Source: Ophiosphaerella korrae
Taxonomy: Eukaryota > Ascomycota > Dothideomycetes > Pleosporales > Phaeosphaeriaceae
DNA: 29,366 nt
Assembly: GCA_028456385.1 (NCBI GenBank)
Contig: JALNQF010000449.1
Span: 1 to 29,366 of the forward strand
Reading direction: 5' to 3'
In this document: positions 20,199 to 29,366 of the stretch, one piece after another
Numbering within the stretch: the first letter of the stretch is position 1
Layout of the letters: the number at the start of each line of letters is the position of its first letter
The notes under the pieces: model-generated
The model's input: only the letters and a program-made list of their open reading frames with translations
What the model was told of the DNA's origin: nothing
The model's database searches: none
Translations under genes and position numbers: made by a program

Positions 20199-21059
20199 CT
20201 ATTTTTTTTATTAAGTAAGTTCTTATTTTCTTATTTTAAAGCTAAAGTTATTAAGTATATTTCTTTATTAATATTAAGTTCTTTATTTTCTTTTTCTATA
20301 CTTTCTAAATCTACTCTTTATTATCTTTAGTTAGTAGATTATATACTACGTAAAAGTATTAAAATATTTTTTTCTTTTATTACTAATCTTTAAAAACTAA
20401 ACTTATTTATTATATTTTTATAAATAATAGTTAGTCTTCTAAGCTATATATTTATATAAATATTTATAGTTTATATAATATTTCTAGGGTTTCTATAGCT
20501 AAATATAAGAATATTATAGTTACTTTTATATTTAAGCTAAGTAATAATAAAGAAAGCTATTAATTATACTAAAAAGAAATTACTATTAGAAATTATAAAA
20601 GCTAAAGCTAAGTATAATTAGATTCTAAGTATATAAGTAAAAAATTATACTTATTTTATATATCTTTAGAAGATAAAAGTATATAATAATAAAAAAGTAA
20701 ACGTATAGTTAAAAGCTTTTAAAGTTAAGCTTAATTTAGATAAAGTTATTAAGGCTATATTAGCTCTTTTCTTAATATATATTCTTAGCGCCTCTTTATT
20801 TATTAGTAGTAGTATCTATTCTTATAACTTACTATAAAGTAGTTTAAAAGATTTTAATTTCAGTACTTTTTTAGTTTCTTAAAGTAGTTAAAATTATCTT
20901 CTAGTTCTTATATATTTTCTTATAGTTACTCTTTTTTATCTATACTTATTTATTTTACTAAGTAGTAGTTTCTTCTCTTATAAACCTAGTATACTAAGAT
21001 TTTTTTACTTTTTATTCTTTTTATTTTCTATAAATATCTACTTTATATACTAGTAGTTC
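20199..21059. other. AT-rich RIP-type DNA, unresolved
   Basis: No domain is recognised. It lies where the 3' end of the - strand gypsy copy (chromodomain and untranslated region) should be, and may hold its remains. The left copy is truncated here, so no direct comparison was possible. Confidence 0.4.
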
Positions 21060-22182
21060 TATATTTTATAGTACTATCTTAAGTAATACTATATAGAAAG
21101 TTAAATATATTTTTATTTTACTTAGTAGTTTTAATTTTATCTAGTCTTATTTTAATATAGTTTAACTTTAAGCTAGGTTATTTACTCTTAATATTTTTTC
21201 TAACTAACTATACTTTTTTCTCTTTTTTAAATTAAAGTCTCTTTTTATATTTTTTATTATAGTACTTTACTATTTAATTATATAAGAACTTTATATTTTT
21301 TCTTAGTTAATTATATATTTCTTTTATTCTATTTATAATTTTTTTTTTCTTAAAGTTTAAAACTTTATATTTTTTAGTATTCTATATATATTAGGATTAA
21401 ATCTATAGTTTATAAAGAAAAGTAATAATTTTATTACTATATTCTTTACGCTATTATATACTAGCTTTACTTAATTATTCTAGTTATAGTTAAAGTAGTA
21501 TCTTATATACTATTTTACTATCTAGTTTATATATTCTAATTATCTACCTATTTATAAGTAGTATACTATTATTATTCTCTATAGTTTTAATATAAATTAT
21601 ATATCTTTATTAGTAATAATTTTATTAAGAATACTATACTAGCTAATTATAGTTTCTAGAACTTAATATATAGTAACTTCTATCTTACTTTTCTTTTTAT
21701 ATAGTTTAAAGTATAAATACTTTATAAGTTTATTTACTATTAATAAGATTCTATTATATTTAACTTTTAATATTAAGTTTTTTAACTTAAGTAACTTTAT
21801 AATAAAGTTTATTATAATAACTTTTTAGAAATATTCTAGTATTTTAACTAGTTATAATATTTTATATAGTATATATTAATAATACTTATTTTTATAATAC
21901 TTTATATAATCTTATAGTATTTCTATTACTAGTTATCTTACTTTTAGTATATAGTAGTCTTTTAAAAGCTTATCTAATATTTTTTTAATTTTTTAGTATC
22001 TATATACTAGTAGTTTATAGAATTATTATATAAATTCTTTTTAAATTTTACTTAGAATATAAGTTCTTTTATAAGCTTATACTAGTCTATCTTAGATTTC
22101 TAGCTTTTTTATTTTTTTATAGACTTTTACTATTTTCTTTTTAACTTCTTTATTTAACTTACTACTTATTTTTTTACGTATT

Positions 22183-22619
22183 AACGTAGTTAGTAAGTAA
22201 GTTATACGCGTAAGTAAGTTATATACTCTAAAATATACTAAAAAAGTTAAAAAATAGCTTCTTAAATCTTAATAATAGCTTTATAAAATAAACTAAAAAT
22301 CGAAGTATAGCTTCTTATATATATTTTTAGTTTATACTAAATTTTTAAGCTTTATAAGTTCTATTATTTATAAGATATAATATTTTATCTTTTAATTTTC
22401 TAGATTTTTTAATTTTCTAACTTTATCTTAAGAACTACTTAATATATTCTTTTTTAACTTAAGTATTAGTCTTAAAATAAGTATATAAAGTTTATATAAA
22501 GATTTTAGTTTATTTTATAAAGTTATTATTAAGATCTAAGAAGTAATTTTTTAACTTTTTTTAGTATATTTTAGAGTATATAATTTACTTACGCGTATAA
22601 CTTACTTACTAACTACGTT
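22183..22619. mobile_element. Palindromic TIR element inserted in gypsy integrase
   Basis: The ends AACGTAGTTAGTAAGTAAG (left) and its complement (right, ending at 22619) begin inverted arms of about 115-120 bp. Compared with the left gypsy copy near 1600-1640, this segment is extra, so it is an insertion. It has no coding capacity. The subterminal AAGTAAGTTA is repeated twice and followed by CTCTAAAATATACTAAAAAA, matching the arm layout of 6174-6537. Confidence 0.8.
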
Positions 22620-23115
22620 ATTGCTATTTTAAGTTTATTTTAAACTAAGTATCTTTTTTTATTTTTTACTAGAACTATACTAGTTATATTTACTTTTTTT
22701 TATAAGTTTAGTCTTTTACTTATAGTATTTACTAACTAGTTATCTTTTCTTTTTATATATATTCCCTTAGATTTAAATATTAATAAGAATTCCTACTATC
22801 TAGTATAGTATTATAATAAGTTTTTATTTATTATAAATTTTATAAAATTTTTATAGTCTATATAGACTTTTATTTTTTATTTTACTTTTTATAGATATAC
22901 TTTCTATTATTTAAATACTTTATAGATTACTAGTATCTCTTTATTATAAATTAAGTAGTTAAGTTCTACTAGCTTTATTTTCTTAAATAAGTATTTAACT
23001 AAGTATTCTTACTTAGTTATTATATCTTCTTATATTAGTACTATTCTATAAACTAAGTTAGATATATCTATTTTTACTATTACTAGTATATTTAAGTTAT
23101 ATATTCTAATAACTA

Positions 23116-23533
23116 ATATAGTTTATAAGTAAGTTACGCCTATAAGTAAGTTATACTCTTAATTTTACTAAAGAAAATTAATAATCTTAAGTTTAATAAC
23201 TTTATAACTACGTAATAGAATTTTTTAAAATTCTTACTACTAAGCTATACTTATATAAATATTCTAGTCCTAAGATTATTATACTCTAGCTAATATAATA
23301 AAGAAGTTATTAAAGAAAAGCTTAAAATATCTCTATATTTTTAATAAATTTATAATAACTTTATTATTATATTAGCTAGGCCTTAGTAATCTTAGGATTA
23401 GAATATTTATATAGGTATAGCTTAGTAGTAATAATTTTAGAAATTTCTATTAAGTAGTTATAGAGTTATTAAACTCTAGAATATTAATTTTCTTTAGTAA
23501 AATTAAGGGCGTAACTTCCTTATAAACTATATT
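23116..23533. mobile_element. Palindromic TIR element inserted in gypsy pol
   Basis: The left arm starts ATATAGTTTATAAG and the right arm ends CTTATAAACTATATT. Inverted arms run for close to 190 bp, so most of the element can fold back on itself. The left gypsy copy is uninterrupted at the corresponding site (near 2126). It repeats AAGTAAGTTA near the left end, suggesting kinship with the element at 22183-22619. Confidence 0.8.
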
Positions 23534-26099
23534 AAGTTTTCTATAAATTTTTTTTAATTTTATTAAATACTTTATTATATTCTTAGGTTTACTTAAATAG
23601 TATATCTTTCTTTATAAGTTTAGTTAATAGCTTTATATATTTATACTATCTTACTATTAACTTTTTATAAAAGTTTACTAGCTTATAAAACTATTATACT
23701 TTTTATAAGTTCTTTAGTATTAGCTATTTCTTAATTAACTTAATTTTTCTTAAATTAATTTTAATTTTTCTTAGTTTAATAATAAATCTAAAGAAGTCTA
23801 TATCTTTTATATAGAACTTATATTTTCTTATTTTAAGAAATAATTTATTTTTTACTAGTTTTTCTAGTACTTTATAAATATATTATATATATTCTTCTTT
23901 TAATTCTAAAAATATAAAGATATTATCTAAGTATATAAATATAAATAGGTCTTAGTACTCTTTTAGTACTATATTAATTCTTTCTTAAAATACTACTAGT
24001 ATATTTATTAATTTAAATAGTATAACTATATATTTAAATAGTTTATATTATATTTAGAATACTATTTTCTATTTATTACTTTTCTTAATTCTAATTTAAT
24101 AGTAAGTATTTTAAATATCTAGCTTTATAAAGATTTTTACTCTTTATAGCTTATTTTATATATTATTTATTTATAGTAAAAGATATTAGTTTTTATTATT
24201 TATCTCTTTTTTCTCTATAAATATAAGTCTATATACTACTAAAGATTTAGATTCTTATATCTATTCTTTTTTATTATATTCTAGATAAATATTCTTTTAA
24301 TTTTAGACTCTTCTTTAGTTTTTTAGAAGACTAGGCTCTAACCTATATTTTTTCTTTTTTCTAAGTCTATTACTAAATCCTATAGTTAGTATTTTAAAAA
24401 GTAATCTTTAAGTTCTATAAGCTATTTTTCTTATTTTTTATACTCTTCTAGGAATTCTCCTTTATATATATTTATATTAGCTTTTAATATATCTTTTTTA
24501 AAGAAACTAATTTCTCTTATTTTCTAGTTAATTCTTAGGTTAGCTATCTATAACTATAGTATCCTTAGAATTATATTTTATTTATTATTAATAGTTATTA
24601 TATTTATAACTATATTCTTAATCTTTAACTCTTTTAATTCTAGTATAAAGAGTACTATCTTAAACTATATTAGTTTTTAGAATAGTTTTTATTTAATTAT
24701 ACTTAGTTATTAAAAGTATTTTTTTATTATATAATATATTCTTTAATTTTTTATAAACTTCTAAGATATAAAGTTTTTTATAGCTATATTATTAATTATA
24801 ATTTATATCTTTTTTTTAAAAAAAGTACTTGTTTTAGTAATATATAAGCTTATAATACTTTTTAGTTTTTTTTATTTAAGCTATTTTATAAATTTATTAC
24901 TTAGTTAAAGCTATTACTTTATTTTATATTTATAGTCTTTATATTTTAGGTAGTTATTTTATATATATTTATACTAAGGTTTTTTTAAAATATATTTTCT
25001 AAGTAGTTTTTTTTTAGGTTTTACTACTATATATCTTTTACTAGAGATCTTTATTATTCTTTATCTTATAATATCTTTACCTAAGATTACTTTTATATAA
25101 TTATAGCTTTTTTTTCTTACTAGCTAAGTATTATTTCTTACTTTAAGTTCTCTATATATAAGATATTATATATCTAGGTATAATACCTATAATATTTTAA
25201 AATATACTAGATATTTTAGGTTTATCTTTTTATTATTTTTTCTAGTATTTATCTTAGCTTTTTTAATTATTTATTAGAATATAGTATACTACTAGTATAC
25301 TTAGTATATAAGCTTTATTAATCTAATATATTTTTTTTATAAAGTACTACTATTTTCTTTATATAAGTATTTTTCTTACTATAACTATATATTATTCTAT
25401 CTATTTTTAGAATATTATAAACTTTATTTCTTTAAGATTATATATTTTCTAATTTTTATATACTTTTTTATACTTATAACTAGTAAGTATTTTAAAATAA
25501 ACTACTATTACTTATTTTATTCTACTATATCTATTATTATATAGCTCTTATAGCTATATATATCTAACTAAGTATACTTTATACTTTTTATATTAACTTA
25601 TCTTTTATCTTTTTTTAATTCTTTAGAAGAAACTATAGTAGTCTCTTTATCTTCTACTAGTCTTTTAGTAAGAATTAATAAAGTCTAAAATATTATCTTT
25701 TCTAAGTTTTTTATTAGTAAGTCTATTATATAAGTTATTTTATTTAATTATACTTTTTTTTTTATTAGTACTACTTTATTTTTCTATAAAAACTATCTTA
25801 CTCTTTATTTACTTAATAAGTATATATAGTAGTTATTATTATAATAAAAAGTCTAGTTAAGTATTATATATTATTACTCTTTACTTACTACTACTTTCTC
25901 TTAAAGCCTAGCTTATATTTTTTATACTTTTTTCTTATCTTTAGTTATCTTTAACTAAGTTTCTTTTAAGTCTTTTCTTCTATACTCTTTTATAAAGTAT
26001 CTTAGTTTTCTATATTTATAATATATTATATCTTTTTTTTTAACTAATAATTTTTTATATAGTAGCTTTTCTTACTATAGTTAAAGTATATATATTATA

Positions 26100-26485
26100 G
26101 TTATAACAAAAAGAAGCTAATTAGAGCTAATTAGCCTTACTATAGATAATAATAACGTAAATAATCTATAAGGTAATAAACTTAATTAGAAAACTAAATA
26201 TAATAGAGATACGTAATAAATTTGTAATTCGCGATCTTAGTAAATATAAAGTATAAATCTAAGTACGTAATAAATTTATAATTTGCGATCTTAGTAAATA
26301 TAAAGTACGAAGTTAGCTAAGAAGTATAGGTATATAGTTAGTAGTAATGCGTATTATTAGGATAGTATTAGTAATCTAATCTCTAACCTAAAATACTAAT
26401 ACTTAATATTATATATATAAATTAACTATTATTTATAGTTATTACTTAATTATAATACAAGCTTTTACTATTAACTCTTAATCTA
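26100..26485 (+). repeat. 5' LTR of the + strand gypsy copy
   Basis: Its reverse complement aligns with the LTRs at 19844-20198 and 18863-19135; it ends CTCTTAATCTA at 26485, just before the gag remnant. The left boundary near 26100 is inferred from where homology to the neighbouring - strand gypsy stops. The first 110 bp are not obviously shared with the 5573 copy, so this may be a variant LTR. Confidence 0.6.
26211..26318 (+). repeat. 54-bp tandem repeat within the LTR
   Basis: Two copies with a 54-bp period: ACGTAATAAATTTGTAATTC begins the first at 26211, and a nearly identical stretch begins the second at 26265. The clearest difference is G-to-A/C-to-T type. LTRs often carry such duplications in the U3 region. 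Confidence 0.75.
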
Positions 26486-29229
26486 CTAATACCTACTAAG
26501 CTATTAGGAAGTTAACCCTAGTAAGCCTTATAATACCTTACTAATTTAGTTATTAGAATAAGTAAAGCGTAAGTAGCGTATAGTCTAGCTAACACAATAG
26601 TAGAAAGTTTAACTAAATAAGTAGCTAAGGTACTTATAAGTAGTTATAAATTAGATAATATAGTATAGAAAGTAATTAGAGATTATATAAATAACTTAAT
26701 CTTAAAGAAAGAAAATATAAAAATAGTAATTAATACTTTAGAAACGTAGAACAAAGAACTATATAATTATTCTAAGTAGAATAAAGTATAAATTAAAGCT
26801 ATTATAGAAGGATAAAACTAGATAGAACTAATTACCTAAAGACTAGAGATAAATATAATAAAGAAACTACCTAAAATACTTATACTTAAGAAATTTAATA
26901 GAATAAGAGAGAAACTAAAACCTTTTATAGTATTAGTATAACTCTAAATAGATATATAAGTACTATACTTTAATATAGAAGAAAAGAAAGTAATATATAT
27001 TAGAATACACTTTAAAGAAGATATAATAAGATAGTTTAAGCTTTACTAGATAGATTATATAATATATACTCTAATAATATAAAAAGATAAAACTATATAA
27101 AGTAGACTTTACGTAAGATAACTTAATAAGGTAGTTTTAATAATTAACTAAAAAGAGTAAATAGTAGATAAAGCTATCTAAGTAAGTACTAGGTATATAT
27201 ACCTAGTAGCTTACTAAGCGCTAACTAAAAGTAGAAAGGTAGTTAAATATTAGTAAGTTGTAAACTTACTAATATTAGTACGAAAATAAGAGTTATAAAG
27301 GATAACTCCCTTATAAGTAGCTTATAGACTTATATTTATAAATAAAAAAAAGATAGATAATAAGAGACTTTATATAGACTTTAGAAAAATAAATATAATT
27401 ATAAACAAAAATTAATACTTCTTACTATAAATAGATAAAATATAAGATAGGCTATAAAAAGTAAAGATCTTTATAAAACTTAATATCTAAAATACTTACT
27501 ACTAGATTAGAATTAAGAAAGCTAATAAATAGAAGATAGCGTTTAGAACGTAATATAAACTATTTAAATATATAGTTATACTCTTTAGATTAATAAATAC
27601 GCTAGTAGTATTTTAAGAACGAATTAATATAGTATTAAGAGAATACTTAGACGTATTTATATTTATATATCTAGACAATATCCTTATATTCTTAGAAATA
27701 GAGGATAAATATATATAGTATATATATAAGGTACTAGAAAAGCTAGTAGAAAATAAATTATTTCTTAAAATAAGAAAATATAAATTTCATATAAAGAAAA
27801 TAGACTTCCTTAGATTTATTATAAGACTAGGAGAAAATAGAATTAACTTAGTAAAGATTAGATTAATTAAAGAATAGCTAATACTAAAGAACTTACAAGA
27901 AGTATAATAATTTTATAGACTAGTAAATTTTTATAGAAAACTAATAGTAAGATAGTTAAAAGATATAGAACTACTAACTAGACTTATAAAAAAGGATATA
28001 CTATTTAAATAAATAAAAGAATATAATAAAGTATTTAATATAATTAAAAGAAAGTTTATAAAGAATTTAGTTATTAGAATATATAACCTAGACCTACTAG
28101 TAATAGTAAAGATAAATGTATCTAATTTAGTCTATAGAATTATACTAATACAAGAAGATCTAAGAACTAAACAAGAGTATTTAGTTAAATACTTCTCTAA
28201 GAAAATAAAGCTAGTAGAGCTGAACTACTTAATCTATAATAAAGAAATACTAGTAATCTATAAAGTATTTAAATAATAGAGAATATATTTATAAAGAGTA
28301 AAATATAAGATAAAAGTCTATATAGACTATAAGAATCTTATAAGATTTATAATAAATAAGGACCTATTGTAACACTATATAAGATAGTAAGAATTTTTAT
28401 TAATATTTAAAATTAAAATTATATATACAAAAGAAAAAGATAACTAATTAGTAGATACTTTAAGTAGAAGACTAGATTTATAAAAAGAATTAAATACTAC
28501 TAGTATAGTTCTAGTTAAAAATAAAGAAAGAAACTTAGTTCTAAATAAACCTAAGATAGCTATAATACTTAAAAGAAAAAGTAGTAAAATAGATAAATAG
28601 ATTTAAAAAGAAATAAAGAAAGCTTTTAAAGAAATAAAGAAATTAGAAATCTAAGAAGAATTTATAAAAGCTTATAGAAGAATATATATTTTAAGTAAGA
28701 TCTAAAGAGAATTTATATAATAATTCTATAAACTACTAGTATATAGATACTAAAGAATTAAGAAAATACTAAATAGACTTTTAAGAGACTACTATATTCT
28801 AAGAGAAAGATAACTAGTAGAAAAAGTACTATAAAACTATATAGAATACTATAGAAATAAGTATAATAGGTATATACTATATAGAATATTATAACTAGTT
28901 AAAGTACTAGAATATCTCTAGAGGATTATTATAATAGACTTTATTACAAAGCTACTTAAGTTAAAAGACTTAGTATTAAGAGTTAAATATAATAGAATCC
29001 TAATAATAGTAAATAAACTTATAAAGTACTTATACTTTAGACTATATAAAGAAAAAAGTAGGATAGAGGTTACTATATATTAAGTTCTAGGAACTATAAT
29101 TAGCTAATATAGTATTCTAGATAAGATTATTATAGATAGAGACGTATAATTTATATTAAAACTATAGGGAATAATAATAGTGTAATTAGGAATATAATAT
29201 TAAATATTAATGGCTTATTACTTATAGAT
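26486..29229 (+). mobile_element. Ty3/gypsy retrotransposon, RIP-inactivated, + strand copy with internal deletion
   Basis: Gag remnants (about 26500-27130) match the left copy's gag read on the other strand. RT follows at about 27310-27800, with the YxDD box at 27668-27679 reading YLDN. RNase H lies at about 28180-28500 and the integrase core at about 28900-29230. The zinc knuckle and protease region of the left copy is absent between gag and RT, replaced by about 150 bp containing palindromes. Homology to integrase stops at about 29229. It is less degraded than the copy at 21060-26095 but still full of stops. Confidence 0.82.
27189..27276. repeat. Two adjacent palindromes at the gag-RT deletion junction
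   Basis: CTAGGTATATATACCTAG at 27189-27206 is a perfect 18-bp palindrome, imperfectly extended outwards. At 27246-27276 a perfect 14-bp stem (AATATTAGTAAGTT and its complement) flanks a 3-nt loop. They mark the place where the + strand gypsy copy lost the zinc knuckle and protease region. They may be the remains of an inserted foldback element. Confidence 0.6.
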
Positions 29230-29366
29230 ACAGTAGGGTGACAAGAAAAAAAAGCCTAAAAAAAAGTTATAGTTTTTAACTAGTAATAACTCTCCGAATA
29301 AAATAGCTAAAAATATAAGCAAACATAAATCTTAAAGAAAATATCTAGGACTTTATTTTAGCTTAC
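29230..29366. other. Unassigned sequence after a breakpoint in the gypsy integrase
   Basis: From about 29230 the sequence no longer follows the integrase of the left copy (aligned near 960-1000 there). It contains GGGTGACAAG and poly-A runs and has slightly more CpA/TpG than the sequence before it. It is probably the end of another inserted element, cut by the window edge; no domain is recognised. Confidence 0.4.

Larger units (their letters stand above)
21060..26095 (-). mobile_element. Ty3/gypsy retrotransposon, RIP-inactivated, second - strand copy
   Basis: Homologous and collinear with the left copy from its integrase C-terminal end (about 470 there) to the zinc knuckle (about 26070 here). 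The RT box at 23933-23922 is again changed from the catalytic YxDD form. It is more degraded than the left copy and is broken by two inverted-repeat insertions (22183-22619, 23116-23533). It carries about 100 bp around 24360-24440 that the left copy lacks. It ends abruptly after the zinc knuckle, next to the LTR of the opposite-strand gypsy copy, so most of gag and its 5' LTR are missing. Confidence 0.82.

Noticed and set aside
26211..26318. CRISPR-like repeat
   Set aside because: It has only two tandem copies without spacers, inside an LTR of a eukaryotic retrotransposon.

Overview
The window looks like nuclear DNA from a filamentous ascomycete with a two-speed (AT-isochore) genome. A central block of about 10 kb (roughly 6600-16750) has ordinary base composition. 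It is flanked by about 6.6 kb (left) and 12.6 kb (right) of extremely AT-rich DNA dominated by TpA, with few CpA/TpG and almost no long ORFs. This is the footprint of repeat-induced point mutation (RIP). The genus cannot be named from the sequence.

The central block holds one gene that looks functional: a highly reducing iterative type I polyketide synthase (HR-PKS). It lies on the + strand with six exons from 7329 to 15798 and encodes 2655 residues, in the order KS-AT-DH-cMT-(structural KR)-ER-KR-ACP. The KS, AT, cMT, KR and ACP catalytic residues are present. The ER cofactor-binding loop is degenerate. There is no thioesterase, release domain or NRPS extension. No tailoring enzyme, transporter or regulator lies beside it, so within this window it is an orphan backbone gene. 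Its product probably needs partner enzymes encoded elsewhere, or is released by a separate enzyme.

The left flank (1-6600) holds a nearly complete, RIP-destroyed Ty3/gypsy chromovirus-type retrotransposon on the - strand (about 458-5572). Its 5' LTR (5573-6062) is itself split by a 165-bp LTR-like insertion. A palindromic terminal-inverted-repeat element (6174-6537) sits next to the island edge.

The right flank starts inside a Fot1/pogo-like DNA transposon (16272-18190, TA target duplication). Its 5' quarter is almost unmutated and its 3' three quarters are heavily RIP-mutated. Beyond it are solo LTR-like fragments, a second - strand gypsy copy (about 21060-26095) carrying two inserted inverted-repeat elements, and a head-to-head + strand gypsy copy (26100 to about 29229) with an internal deletion. 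All transposon proteins here are dead. No tRNA, rRNA, CRISPR or other coding gene was recognised.
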